From the NCBI GenBank assembly GCA_017309115.1, contig JAFLEF010000005.1:1-64000 (forward strand): a stretch of DNA of 64,000 nt, given 5' to 3'. The notes under the pieces were generated by a model that worked only from the letters and a program-made list of their open reading frames with translations, was not told where the DNA came from and did no database searches. This DNA is from Verrucomicrobiota bacterium (lineage in GTDB: Bacteria > Verrucomicrobiota > Verrucomicrobiia > Limisphaerales > UBA9464). The position numbers and the translations under genes are program-made. Every line of letters starts with the position of its first letter. Within the stretch, counting starts at the first letter, position 1. This document shows, piece by piece, positions 43,013 through 51,878 of the stretch.

Positions 43013-44497
43013 ATGAAGCCCGACCTCGCCGCCGAGCTGCGCTTGGAACACGCCCGGATTCTCACCCGTCGGGAGTTTTTCGCCCGTTCCAGCGCCTTCA
43101 GCCTCGGTAGCCTGGCGCTCGGGCAACTCGCCGGCACCTCCGCTTGGGGCGCCGCAAGCCGTCCAGCTCCCCCCGCCAACCCGCTGGCGCTGAAACCCTC
43201 CCCACTGCCGGGTCGGGCCAAATCGGTGATTTACCTGCACATGTCGGGAGCGCCGCCGTCCCTGGACCTGTTCGATTTCAAGCCCGAGTTGCAGCGGCTG
43301 AACATGCAGCCCTGCCCGGATTCCCTGCTCAAAGGGGAACGGTTCGCCTTCATCAAGGGCGTGCCCAAGATGCTGGGTTCGCCCTATTCCTTTCAGCAGT
43401 CGGGACAAGCCGGCGGTTGGTTCAGCAAACCCATCCCGCATCTCGCCAGCGTTGCTGACGACATCACGGTCATTCGCTCGATGTGGACCGATCAGTTCAA
43501 CCACGCCCCGGCGGAACTGATGCTCTACACCGGCAACATGCGCGCCGGCAACGCCAGCATGGGGTCTTGGATCACCTACGGATTGGGCACCGTGAATCAG
43601 GATCTGCCTGGCTTCGTGGTGTTGCTGAGCGGCGGGACCGATCCCACCGGCGGCAAGAGTCTCTGGGGTTCCGGATTCCTTCCCGGCGTGTTCCAAGGAA
43701 CCCAATGCCGTACCACGGGTGAGCCCATTCTCTATGCCAGCAATCCGGCGGGCATGAGCCGTGACAGCCGCCGCCGCACCCTGGACGCGCTCAAGGAGCT
43801 GAATCAGGCCGAAGCCAAGCTGTTCCGGGATCCCGAAACGCTCACCCGCATCGAACAGTACGAACTGGCCTTCCGCATGCAGGCCAGCGTTCCGGAGGTG
43901 TTCGACATCGGCAAGGAACCGGAGTCGATCCGCGCGATGTACGGTGCCAAGCCCGGGGAAGGCAGTTTCGCCAACAACTGTTTGCTCGCGCGACGCCTGG
44001 TGGAAAAGGGCGTTCGTTACGTGCAGTTGTTCGACTGGGGCTGGGACATTCACGGAACCGGCGCCGGGGACGACCTGATGGAAGCCTTCCCGCGCAAGTG
44101 TCGTGACGTCGATCAGGCCAGCGCCGCGTTGATCAAGGATCTCAAGCAGCGGGGTCTGCTCGACGAAACCCTGGTTATCTGGGGCGGCGAATTCGGCCGC
44201 ACACCCATGAACGAAGCCCGCGGCGGCTCGACCTTCCTCGGCCGGGATCACCATCCCAAGTGCTTCTCGATCTGGATGGCCGGCGGCGGCATCCGACGGG
44301 GTGGGGTGTACGGAGCGACCGACGACTTCGGCTACAAGATTGTCGAGGATCCGGTGAGCGTCCGCGATTTGCAGACCACCGTGCTGCATCAACTGGGCCT
44401 CGACGCCCACGCGCTGTCGTATCGGTACCAGGGCCTGGACCAAAAACTCATTGGGCCCACCGGCGAAGGCGAAGTGGTCAAAGGAATCCTGGCGTAG
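43013..44497 (+). CDS. DUF1501 domain protein with Tat signal
   Basis: A 494-aa sulfatase-fold-related DUF1501 protein, exported by the Tat pathway (TRREFFARSSAFSLGSLALG). Family markers are YLHMSGAPPSLDLFDFKPEL, TDQFNHAPAELML, ARRLVEKGVRYVQLFDWGWD, VIWGGEFGRTP and GRDHHPKCFSIWMAGGG. These Asp/His clusters suggest a metal site, but no reaction is established. DUF1501 genes usually follow a DUF1549/DUF1553 cytochrome gene, as at 55951-60490. Here the upstream neighbour is a truncated prfC, so the usual partner is missing. Confidence 0.92.
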   Translation: MKPDLAAELRLEHARILTRREFFARSSAFSLGSLALGQLAGTSAWGAASRPAPPANPLALKPSPLPGRAKSVIYLHMSGAPPSLDLFDFKPELQRLNMQPCPDSLLKGERFAFIKGVPKMLGSPYSFQQSGQAGGWFSKPIPHLASVADDITVIRSMWTDQFNHAPAELMLYTGNMRAGNASMGSWITYGLGTVNQDLPGFVVLLSGGTDPTGGKSLWGSGFLPGVFQGTQCRTTGEPILYASNPAGMSRDSRRRTLDALKELNQAEAKLFRDPETLTRIEQYELAFRMQASVPEVFDIGKEPESIRAMYGAKPGEGSFANNCLLARRLVEKGVRYVQLFDWGWDIHGTGAGDDLMEAFPRKCRDVDQASAALIKDLKQRGLLDETLVIWGGEFGRTPMNEARGGSTFLGRDHHPKCFSIWMAGGGIRRGGVYGATDDFGYKIVEDPVSVRDLQTTVLHQLGLDAHALSYRYQGLDQKLIGPTGEGEVVKGILA

Positions 44498-44617
44498 CCG
44501 AAGGCTCCACCCCTCGCAGTTTTTTGTCGTCGATTGAAGGAGGGTCACACCACCCTCGTCTGCCCGAGCCGTGGACCTCCGGCGACTCCCCACCGAGGCC
44601 CGTCGCTTACTGCTTCC

Positions 44618-45835
44618 ATGATCTGGTCCCTGTGTCGCTCTGCGTTCCTGGCCACCCTGCTGGCGTCTCTGCTGCCCACCGCCGCAGCCGACGTGAAACT
44701 CCCGACCGGATTCACCCGGGAAGTTCTGGCCGGACCGGAACTCAAAGAGCCGATGGATCTCACCTTCGCCCCCGACGGCGCAGCGTGGATTACCGGACGC
44801 ACCGGAGAAATCTGGCGCCTCGAACCCAATACCCGGGAGAAGCATCAGGTAGGCTCCATCGCCACGGACTACAGCGGCGACCGCGGTCTGCATGGACTGG
44901 CGCTGCATCCCGACTTCGCCCGCAACGGAGAACTCTTCGTCTTCTACCACGCCACCAACCGACCGGCCGGCAAGTACCGCAGCCGAGTCAGCCGCTGGAC
45001 CGTAGAGGGAACCGGTCCAGCCGCCCGGCTGAATCCGACCAGCGAGACCGTCTTGCTCGAATTCGACGGCGACGAGGGACATCAACACGTCGGCGGCGGC
45101 TTGCTGGCCCATCCGGTCGAACGAGTCCTGTACGTCACCACCGGCGACAACAACGTCATCTGGGAACTCAAGAAGTACTGCAACGATCCCGAGAATCGCG
45201 CGCAGTCCACCGCCGACCTGCGAGGCAAGGTGCTGCGAATTGGCTTCGACGGTTCCGCGCCGGTGGACAATCCGCATCAGAAGACTCCCGGCGCCCGACC
45301 GGAGGTGTTCACCCGCGGACATCGCCAGCCCTGGCAGCTGAGCTTCGATCGGCCGACCGGACTGCTTCTCCTGGCCGAGAATGGCGGAGACGAACTCGAC
45401 GACGTCGAGGAAATCAACCGACTCCAACCCGGCGGCAATTACGGATGGCCCAAGGCCTTTGGGAACAGCCTGGAAACCGCGACCCGCACCAATCGGGTGG
45501 AAGGTTTGCAGGACCCCTGGTTCAAGTACGCGCGCAACAACGGCGGCTCCTGCTCCGGGGCGTTGATTTATCGGGCCCCGGCGGCGGGAGGATTCCCGGA
45601 GCGCTTCCGCGGCGGCTTGTTCTATTCCGACTACAACCGAAAGACCGTCCGCTTCGCGCCAGTGGACGCCACCACGCTCACTCCCGGCGCCAGCGAAAGC
45701 TTCGCCCAGAATCTCCCTGGCGGTCCTGTCTCCCTGCGACTGGGTCCGGATGGCGCGCTTTACCTGGTCGAGTACGGCGGCTGGTTCCAATCGACCACCA
45801 ACGACACCGTCTCCCGGATTGTTTTCCGACCGTGA
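44618..45835 (+). CDS. Secreted PQQ-dependent sugar dehydrogenase-like protein
   Basis: A 405-aa exported six-bladed propeller of the soluble glucose dehydrogenase/aldose sugar dehydrogenase family. It oxidises sugars with PQQ in known members. Markers are PMDLTFAPDGAAWITGRTGEIWRL, GDRGLHGLALHPDF, DEGHQHVGGGL, FTRGHRQPWQLSFD and the late GPVSLRLGPDGALYLVEYGG. The catalytic-type His (GLHGLALHP) is kept. The signal peptide is FLATLLASLLPTAAA. The ATG at 44618 is taken because the frame upstream is not protein-like. Confidence 0.9.
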   Translation: MIWSLCRSAFLATLLASLLPTAAADVKLPTGFTREVLAGPELKEPMDLTFAPDGAAWITGRTGEIWRLEPNTREKHQVGSIATDYSGDRGLHGLALHPDFARNGELFVFYHATNRPAGKYRSRVSRWTVEGTGPAARLNPTSETVLLEFDGDEGHQHVGGGLLAHPVERVLYVTTGDNNVIWELKKYCNDPENRAQSTADLRGKVLRIGFDGSAPVDNPHQKTPGARPEVFTRGHRQPWQLSFDRPTGLLLLAENGGDELDDVEEINRLQPGGNYGWPKAFGNSLETATRTNRVEGLQDPWFKYARNNGGSCSGALIYRAPAAGGFPERFRGGLFYSDYNRKTVRFAPVDATTLTPGASESFAQNLPGGPVSLRLGPDGALYLVEYGGWFQSTTNDTVSRIVFRP

Positions 45836-45892
45836 GGGGCAAACTGGGTAAGGGGTAAGCGGTAAGGGCACAGTCGGAACGAGGCAGATGGA

Positions 45893-45918
45893 ACCGCGAA
45901 TCAACGCGAATTCACGCG
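45893..45918 (+). repeat. Short ACGCGAATTC-type iterated repeat
   Basis: CCGCGAATCAACGCGAATTC followed by ACGCG is a run of three 10-11-base units (CGCGAAT plus 3-4 bases). It resembles in design the CGCAGATT units at 49720-49882. It lies just before the start of the hypothetical gene at 45920, and (A/G)GGTAAG-like heptamers precede it at about 45845-45868. Confidence 0.5.
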
Positions 45919-45919
45919 C

Positions 45920-46711
45920 ATGAGAGGGGACGAGATCGAATTCAAGGAGCCGATTTTGCCCAAAGGTACTCCGTTCCCGATGCCACCGTGGATTCAGGAG
46001 GACTTCCCTCCCAATCCGCGGGCCGCGGTGGACTATTTCCGTCGGACCGTCGATGCGGGGATGCTCCAGGAAATCGCCGAGGCCGACTACGCTCAAGGGT
46101 CGGAGAAGCACCTGCAAGCCCTGCGACCCATCTGGAGCGGCGCGAACCTCACGGAACTCAATTCCTGGTATCCCCGGGAGGTCCTCGAACTGATTCGATG
46201 GTCGGAGCCCGAAGATCCCGAATGGAAGCCGGGTGCCACCGGTCTGCGCGGACACCGAATGCGGGCCTTCTCTTGCGCGGTACTTTTGGCGGCCCCGAAC
46301 TTGGAGAATGACCAGGCGACACTGATTCAGCTGGTTGACTCGGGATTTGTCCTCGGCCCCGACGCGCAGAAGGCCATTGTGTGTTTCCTGACCTGGAAAG
46401 TCGGGACCCTCGACCGAGAAAACGATCGTCCCTTCTTTGCTTTCGCCTTGGCGAGTCTCCTCCAGGCCCTCGAGCCCAAACTTCCCATCGCGAAGGAACA
46501 GGAGTTGGCGGACTGGTTACAACAAGAGGAAGCGGCGGAGCGAAGCCATCAGGCAAAGAGAGATAAGAGTTGCCAGACCTCTCCGTGGCTCGTGGGACTT
46601 TCGCCCAACGGCCAACGGAATACGCGATGGGAATCGCTTCTTCAGAAGGTCGGTCAAACGTCCGGCTCCCGACCGTTGGGTGTGATGCTCGCGAAACATC
46701 AGCCGCAGTAA
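45920..46711 (+). CDS. Hypothetical protein
   Basis: A 263-aa protein, probably cytosolic, with no signal peptide, membrane helix or family I recognise. The N-terminal half contains FPPNPRAAVDYFRRTVDAGM and YPREVLELIRWSEPEDP. The middle is helix-rich (FSCAVLLAAPNLENDQATLIQLVDSG ...), rather like small immunity or HEAT-like proteins, but this is only an impression. A Gln/Glu-rich tail follows. The ATG at 45920 lies inside a short repeat; an ATG at 45980 is an alternative. It opens a run of poorly known genes to 50.2 kb. Confidence 0.6.
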   Translation: MRGDEIEFKEPILPKGTPFPMPPWIQEDFPPNPRAAVDYFRRTVDAGMLQEIAEADYAQGSEKHLQALRPIWSGANLTELNSWYPREVLELIRWSEPEDPEWKPGATGLRGHRMRAFSCAVLLAAPNLENDQATLIQLVDSGFVLGPDAQKAIVCFLTWKVGTLDRENDRPFFAFALASLLQALEPKLPIAKEQELADWLQQEEAAERSHQAKRDKSCQTSPWLVGLSPNGQRNTRWESLLQKVGQTSGSRPLGVMLAKHQPQ

Positions 46712-46853
46712 CCCTCGTCCCAGCCGACTCGTCGCACCGGCTTTCCTCTGAACGATCGTTCCCCGGTCAACGTGAAACGGGAGTTGATGAGGTCGCTGAG
46801 GGCCGCTTTGCTCGCAGACAGCTTCCGAGGAAGCAATCTCTTCATCCTTAGCC

Positions 46854-47669
46854 GTGGCCGACCGTTGCTTTCATCTCCTGCGGTTGATTTTCGTTCTCGG
46901 GGCCTTCCTGGTCTCGGGCTCGACGCTTGCCCAACGGGAGACCTCGTCGGGACGCCCCGCAGACCTGGAAAAAGTCATCACGACGTTCGGGATCCAAATC
47001 GTCACAACCGATCCGGGCTTTCCCATCAAGACCACGCACGGCGCGATTGCCGGGAAGGTTGCTGACGTCCGGGAACTGCAGGACTACGCCGGTGTGTTTG
47101 TTCGCGAGTTCTCCCTCTATCCGCGGGAGTTGGTGGAGCGGTCGCGACTCAAGCGAGTGGTGTTGTGCAGCGACCTGTCCTTTGCCAGCCAGCGGAGAAG
47201 TGCCATTCCGGATTTTGAGCACCACACCCTCTATCTCGATGTCAGCGGAGGCCGTGACAATGGCCTCTACCAAAGGAAGGTCATTCACCACGAATTCTTC
47301 CACATCCTGGATTGGATCGACGACGGAAGAGTCTATGAGGACATCACGTGGGTGCGCCTGAATCCGCCCGGATTCAACTACGGTTCGGGCGGCAGCCGGG
47401 CCCAGGACAATTCGGGGACGTCGGTGCTGACAGAGAAGTACCCCGGCTTTTTGAACCATTATTCGACGACGGGAGTGGAAGAAGATAAGGCCGAGATTTT
47501 CGCGAATCTCATGGTTGATTCCGACTACGTGCGACGCCGGATTTCCAAGGATCCGGTGTTACGAACCAAAGTGGAGACGATGAAGACCTTGTTGTCTCAG
47601 TTTTGCCCGCAAATGAACGAGGCGTTCTGGCGAAGGGTGGAACGCACGGCGGCGGGTGACCAACCTTAG
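46854..47669 (+). CDS. Secreted zinc metallopeptidase-like protein
   Basis: A 271-aa exported protein. The signal peptide (LLRLIFVLGAFLVSGSTLA) is followed by a domain with the zincin motif HEFFH (in RKVIHHEFFHILDW). A downstream Glu in EEDKAEIFANLMVD is the likely third zinc ligand. The overall pattern (metal motif, then EDxAE about 75 residues later) matches putative zinc-binding metallopeptidases of the M60/gluzincin-like kind; the substrate is unknown. The start is a GTG at 46854. The gene lies 142 bases after the preceding one and 36 bases before the next, on the same strand. Confidence 0.8.
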   Translation: MADRCFHLLRLIFVLGAFLVSGSTLAQRETSSGRPADLEKVITTFGIQIVTTDPGFPIKTTHGAIAGKVADVRELQDYAGVFVREFSLYPRELVERSRLKRVVLCSDLSFASQRRSAIPDFEHHTLYLDVSGGRDNGLYQRKVIHHEFFHILDWIDDGRVYEDITWVRLNPPGFNYGSGGSRAQDNSGTSVLTEKYPGFLNHYSTTGVEEDKAEIFANLMVDSDYVRRRISKDPVLRTKVETMKTLLSQFCPQMNEAFWRRVERTAAGDQP

Positions 47670-47705
47670 GACGGACTCGATATCGGCCGATGAGTGCGAC
47701 GCTCG

Positions 47706-48122
47706 ATGAAACCAAGACAGAACAACCAACTTTCCATCGGACTTTCCCGACCCCTGATCGTTTTGCTCGGGTCACTCGTCGTGCTTCTGCCACTCGTGGC
47801 GCTGCTGGTTTCCAGATCCTCACGCTGGCGAGTCATCGACGCCCGTCATTTACCCCCGGCTGAAATCGACGGAATCGGCACCGCTGTCCGCGCCTGGTAT
47901 TGGTCCGAAGCGTGGAACTCAGCCCTCCGCCATGACTTTCGCTCAGCGTGTTTATGGGCCCAACGTTCAGCCACGGTGAACCTGCTAAAGATCACTGCGG
48001 AGGAAGATACTGTGGTCCTCGCCGAAGTTGGCTGGATGCGGAGCGGCGTGACCAACCTGGATCTCACCCTCGGCGTCTCGAAGTCCGAGAACCGATGGCT
48101 CGTGATCGGTTCGGCGTGGTGA
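47706..48122 (+). CDS. Hypothetical membrane-anchored protein
   Basis: A 138-aa protein with one N-terminal membrane helix (LIVLLGSLVVLLPLVALLV) and a periplasmic domain of about 95 residues (IDGIGTAVRAWYWSEAW ... NRWLVIGSAW). The fold is suggestive of a small NTF2-like/lipoprotein-like beta domain, but no family is certain. An ATG at 47706 is preferred over a GTG twelve bases upstream. It is convergent with the SEC-C gene. Confidence 0.6.
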   Translation: MKPRQNNQLSIGLSRPLIVLLGSLVVLLPLVALLVSRSSRWRVIDARHLPPAEIDGIGTAVRAWYWSEAWNSALRHDFRSACLWAQRSATVNLLKITAEEDTVVLAEVGWMRSGVTNLDLTLGVSKSENRWLVIGSAW

Positions 48123-48195
48123 TTCGACTCGGCAATTCGGCCAAGCGGATCCAACTTCCGACTCTCAGCGTAGGCAGGCAGGACTGAGGTTGTCT

Positions 48196-49509
48196 TCAGC
48201 CGCAACACTTCTTGTACTTCTTACCACTGCCGCAGGGACACGGGTCGTTTCGACCAACGGCAGCTGGCGCGATGTAGGGGGTGCTAATCGCCTCTTCCTC
48301 CCATGGCTCGTCGTCCTCGTCCTCGTCCTCACTGGAATTGAAGCAGGGCCAACGGCTGCAGTCGGCAATCGCGTTGATCGGCTGGTTCCACTCCCGAATA
48401 AAGGACGCCCAAACTTCAGCGCTGGCCCCCAAACTGGACTCAAACTCGGTCAGGGATTCGATAGCCCCCTCCAGTTGGCCCTGCTTGAAGGCTACCCGAA
48501 GGTCAGGAACAAGCTCCCTCAAGTTGAGGCTATTGATCACGTCCAGAAGACTAATCGCCACCAAGATGTCCTCGGGGGGCTTCAACGCGGTCAGATGGCG
48601 CCGCAGAATTTCCAGGAGAGTGTCGCGGGATAATTCTTCCCACGCATACAAGACCAACAAACTACGGAGGGCCTGCCCCCGAACCAGCGCATGGGCCATT
48701 CGGTTCAAGGCCAGCTCCGCCAAGGGATCCGGATCCTGGGGGAACACCGAGGCCAAAATCCTCGCCGCATCATCCACCATGTCGTTTTGCGGGAGTTCCA
48801 GCGATAATCCCGACGGATGGATCATATACTGGAGCACGGCCTCCTTGGCCCGGGGCTCCCGAAACTCGGCCAACAGATAGAGGGCGAAACGGTGCAGGCT
48901 GTATCCCTGACGATTTTGCACCATCGCCGGATCTACCACCACCCGCTCCACACTGGCGATGAGTTCCGGAACGATGGCATCCCGACACTCGAGGGCGGAG
49001 ACCAGAGCATGAGCGTAGGGAATGAAATCGGCAGTCGCCGGAACGGACTCCAAACGCCGAAGGATATCGGGCATTGAGAGCAGCCGAAGGGGCGGCAGCG
49101 GAGGAAGGCCCATAGTAGGGTCCTGCTTAACCCAGTGGCGGCGGTAGTGACTTTGAATCAGTTCCGCGGTGTCCCGCTGGTCCCGGAAATGCACGATCAA
49201 GGCTTCAACCAACGCCCGAGCTGCGGGATCCTCAAACTGGGCTGGGTTCAGGAGGAGAGTCTCTTCCGTCACATCGTCGGTATGCCAACTGTAGGTGATC
49301 TCCGCGAGGGCTTGAGTCGGGTTTTTTGGGTCGAAGATCTCCAGCAGGACGTAACAGTCCTCGCACGCGTCCGGATCTCCATACCATTCTCGAATTCGGT
49401 ATTCTCCGGGCGCCAACGACGGGGTGCCTTTGGTCACTTGGAAGGAGAGACTCAGGCACTCGCCCTCATCCGGAAAAAGCGACTCAAATGATGTCTTGGA
49501 CGTATTCAC
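48196..49509 (-). CDS. SEC-C zinc-motif protein with DUF1186-like repeats
   Basis: A 437-aa cytosolic protein ending in a SEC-C zinc-binding motif (GRNDPCPCGSGKKYKKCCG), the same metal-binding tail as SecA. The central part (about residues 150-390) is a run of alpha-helical repeats matching the DUF1186 type. An acidic linker (SSEDEDEDDEPWEEE) separates them. The first ~110 residues are beta-rich and unassigned. SEC-C tails occur on proteins linked to ribosomes, secretion and some stress systems; the role here is open. It is transcribed alone, leftward. Confidence 0.8.
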   Translation of the reverse strand: MNTSKTSFESLFPDEGECLSLSFQVTKGTPSLAPGEYRIREWYGDPDACEDCYVLLEIFDPKNPTQALAEITYSWHTDDVTEETLLLNPAQFEDPAARALVEALIVHFRDQRDTAELIQSHYRRHWVKQDPTMGLPPLPPLRLLSMPDILRRLESVPATADFIPYAHALVSALECRDAIVPELIASVERVVVDPAMVQNRQGYSLHRFALYLLAEFREPRAKEAVLQYMIHPSGLSLELPQNDMVDDAARILASVFPQDPDPLAELALNRMAHALVRGQALRSLLVLYAWEELSRDTLLEILRRHLTALKPPEDILVAISLLDVINSLNLRELVPDLRVAFKQGQLEGAIESLTEFESSLGASAEVWASFIREWNQPINAIADCSRWPCFNSSEDEDEDDEPWEEEAISTPYIAPAAVGRNDPCPCGSGKKYKKCCG

Positions 49510-49607
49510 TGGTTTGGTTTGGCCCGGCTAGGTTCCAGCCAGCACCGAGATCCGATTGAGAACCCGTCGCACCACAACTCCAGCGCGAAGTTGTGGCCCT
49601 CTTCCGA

Positions 49608-49635
49608 GGTAGGGATGGACCGGAGGGCTGTCCCC
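49608..49635 (+). repeat. Intergenic repeat, GGTAGGGATGGACCG family (copy 2)
   Basis: GGTAGGGATGGACCGGAGGG followed by CTGTCCCC, differing at a few bases from 2126-2153. Confidence 0.7.
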
Positions 49636-49719
49636 TCGATTCCGCGCGCAGCGCCGGAACGCGGCCCTGGCTGGTCAGCGTTGAATCACCGGCATATTGA
49701 GCCACGCGTGGGGAGGGTT

Positions 49720-49882
49720 ATCCGCAGATTAAACACAGATTGCCGCAGATTTCCGGAGAAGGTTTGGAGAGGTTGAGTCTGAGGGACCGGTGGCAGGTGT
49801 CAGCGGCGAAGTCGGGTCCTGCTCGGGTGATAGGGAGCTCCGCTTCCAAAAAATCTGCGTCAATCTGCGTTAATCTGCGGAT
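49720..49882. repeat. Inverted-repeat element of CGCAGATT units
   Basis: Left arm ATCCGCAGATTAAACACAGA... (49720-49752) and right arm ...CGTTAATCTGCGGAT (49850-49882) are imperfect reverse complements over about 32 bases. Each arm is itself made of three CGCAGATT-like units. About 97 bases lie between. It may be a small non-autonomous mobile element or a protein-binding site array. Similar iterated units are frequent between genes in related phyla. Confidence 0.6.
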
Positions 49883-49988
49883 CACCTCCCCCCTTCTAAG
49901 CCGGACAGGCGAAACCCGGTCTGTATCCCCAAATTTCGCGAGCCACTTCGGTCTTGATCCCCTACGGCGACAGGACTAACGAAGGGTC

Positions 49989-50237
49989 ATGGTCACCTCG
50001 CGAAATCTGAAGGATCTCCTGGAGGCTCGGCCCTTTCGGCCGTTTGAGATTTGCCTGTCCGACGGAAGCCGCCATGAGGTTCCCCATCCCGAGTTTGCCT
50101 GGGTCATCGGCGGACGGGTGTTTGTGGGAACGCCCGCCACACCCGTCGCGGGTCAGGAGGATTTCAAGGTGCAACAACTCTCCCTACTGCACATCACTCG
50201 CGTGGAAGAGTTCTCCAGTCACTCCGATCCCAAGTAA
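49989..50237 (+). CDS. Small conserved-type hypothetical protein
   Basis: An 82-aa protein with the pattern LKDLLEARPFRPFEICLSDGSRHEV, then HPEFAWVIGGRVFVG, then LLHITRVEEF. This matches a small family seen in planctomycete, verrucomicrobial and acidobacterial genomes (FRPFRI-L-DG-x-HPE) with no known function. It is probably a compact beta protein. It converges with the sulfatase gene, 18 bases away. Confidence 0.75.
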   Translation: MVTSRNLKDLLEARPFRPFEICLSDGSRHEVPHPEFAWVIGGRVFVGTPATPVAGQEDFKVQQLSLLHITRVEEFSSHSDPK

Positions 50238-50255
50238 TGCCCAACGGCCGGCGGC

Positions 50256-51878
50256 TCAGAGCTGAGAGTCCGGATGCTTAACGTCCATTTGTTTGGGTCG
50301 GAAGTCCACCGTGTCGCGAGGTAGGGTTCCACTAAACTGATTCGTATCGCCGAGTTCCCGCTGAAGCCGCGTCAGACGCGTCTTCAAATCCGCCACCGTT
50401 GCGGCCGCAGCCGGATCCGAATACAGGTTCTTCATCTCCTGCGGATCCTGGACCAGATCGAAGAGTTCCCACTGATCCGCCTTCCAGTAGTGGATGAGCT
50501 TGTGGGTGTCGGTTCGGACGCCGTAGTGGGCCCGAGTGTTGTGATGTCCGGGATCGTGGTAGTAGCGATAGTAGATGTCCGACCGCCAATCGGCCGGCCG
50601 ACCGCCGGCAAACAACGGCACCAGACTGCGGCCCTGCATATCGTCGGGAATCGAAGCTCCGGCCAAGGCGAGAAAGGTTGGGGCGAAGTCGCAGTTGATC
50701 GCCAGGCCGTCGCTGACGGTTCCCGGTCGGATTCCTGCTGGCCAACGCGCGAGGAACGGCATGCGAGCCGACGGTTCGTACATGAACCGCTTGTCGTAGA
50801 GTCCGTGTTCGCCCAGGAAGAACCCCTGATCGCTCGTGTAGATGACCAACGTGTTCTCACCAAGACCCTGGGCATCGAGCCAGTTCATCAGCTGACCCAC
50901 GCTGTCATCCACACTCTGCACACAGGCGAGATAGTCCTGCAGGTACCGCTGATACTTCCAGCGCTCGAGTTCCTCGCCTCGCAGAATCTTCCGCTCTCCG
51001 TTGACCACCCACTCCACTTCGGTCGGGACGGTGGACAGCCAACGCTGACGTTCCGGCCCGGTGAGATCGGCCGGCGGCACCAGCTTCAGATCGTTGCGAT
51101 TCAGATCGCGAAACACCGATTGCCGCTGTTCGCGCAACGCATCGGCGCGTCCGGCGTAGTCATCCCGCAACGTGACCGGCTCGGGAATGGTTCGTTGGGC
51201 AAATTCTTTCCGGTACTTCTCGTTGGGCGTCCATTCGCGATGAGGCGCCTTGTGATGACACATGACGAAGAAGGGCCGGTCCTTGGGACGATTCTTCAGG
51301 ACGTCGAGGGTCAGGTCCGTGATCACCTCGGTGGCATATCCCCGGTAGATGCGATGGCCGGTGCGGTCGTATAGGACGGGATCCACGTAGCGACCCTGCC
51401 CCGGCAGAATGTTCCACGTGTCGAAGCCCTGCGGATCCGAACCGAGGTGCCATTTGCCGATCATGGCGGTGTAGTAACCGGCGTCCTGGAGACGACCGGC
51501 GACCGTCTTGGTGGCAGGGTCGAGGTTGTTGAAGACGGGCACGCCATTGCGGTGACTGTACTGGCCGGTGAGAATCGTAGCGCGACTGGGCGTACAGATG
51601 GAATTGACCGCATAGCAGCGATTCAGCCGCAGACCCTGAGCCCCAAGCCGATCCATGTTCGGCGTCTGGTTGATCACGCTGCCGTAGGCGCCGATGGCCT
51701 GCGTGGCGTGATCATCGGTCATGATGAACAGGATGTTGGGCCGAGCCGCAGCTCGAACGCCTTCAGGCGCCAGCCAAGCCACGGCCAGGAGCAACGTCGA
51801 CAGGAGTTGGCACGTCACTCGGCTCCGGTATCCTCCGGGGCGAATCAGCCCACGACGTTCCGCGACGAAATTGACCAT
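50256..51878 (-). CDS. Secreted sulfatase
   Basis: A 540-aa type I sulfatase. The N-terminus PNILFIMTDDHATQA has the metal Asp pair; the formylglycine signature is CTPSR (NSICTPSRATILTGQ). Further markers are AMIGKWHLGS, a VIYTSDQGFFLGEHG segment near residue 360, and a C-terminal DxxELFDLVQDPQEMKNLY region. The signal peptide is LLSTLLLAVAWLAPEGVRA. The ATG at 51878 has AGGAGG only one base upstream, which is too close; a GTG at 51818 with GGAGG further upstream is a possible true start. It is divergent from the next sulfatase. Confidence 0.92.
   Translation of the reverse strand: MVNFVAERRGLIRPGGYRSRVTCQLLSTLLLAVAWLAPEGVRAAARPNILFIMTDDHATQAIGAYGSVINQTPNMDRLGAQGLRLNRCYAVNSICTPSRATILTGQYSHRNGVPVFNNLDPATKTVAGRLQDAGYYTAMIGKWHLGSDPQGFDTWNILPGQGRYVDPVLYDRTGHRIYRGYATEVITDLTLDVLKNRPKDRPFFVMCHHKAPHREWTPNEKYRKEFAQRTIPEPVTLRDDYAGRADALREQRQSVFRDLNRNDLKLVPPADLTGPERQRWLSTVPTEVEWVVNGERKILRGEELERWKYQRYLQDYLACVQSVDDSVGQLMNWLDAQGLGENTLVIYTSDQGFFLGEHGLYDKRFMYEPSARMPFLARWPAGIRPGTVSDGLAINCDFAPTFLALAGASIPDDMQGRSLVPLFAGGRPADWRSDIYYRYYHDPGHHNTRAHYGVRTDTHKLIHYWKADQWELFDLVQDPQEMKNLYSDPAAAATVADLKTRLTRLQRELGDTNQFSGTLPRDTVDFRPKQMDVKHPDSQL

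Larger units (their letters stand above)
49510..49988. other. Noncoding region with inverted-repeat element
   Basis: A 479-bp gap between divergent genes. It holds the GGTAGGGATGGACCG repeat (49608-49635) and an inverted-repeat element (49720-49882). No gene-like frame is present. The last ~100 bases before the small gene at 49989 have no clear promoter. Confidence 0.7.

Noticed and set aside
44260-45858. A 532-codon plus-strand frame across the end of the DUF1501 gene and the sugar dehydrogenase gene
   Set aside because: It is out of frame with both recognised proteins and rich in Arg/Pro/Ser, typical of a frame-shifted shadow.
43007-46255. A very long minus-strand reading frame (about 1080 codons) opposite the DUF1501 and sugar dehydrogenase genes
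   Set aside because: Its translation has no family resemblance and is low in organised hydrophobic pattern. It mirrors GC-rich third positions of well-recognised genes on the plus strand.
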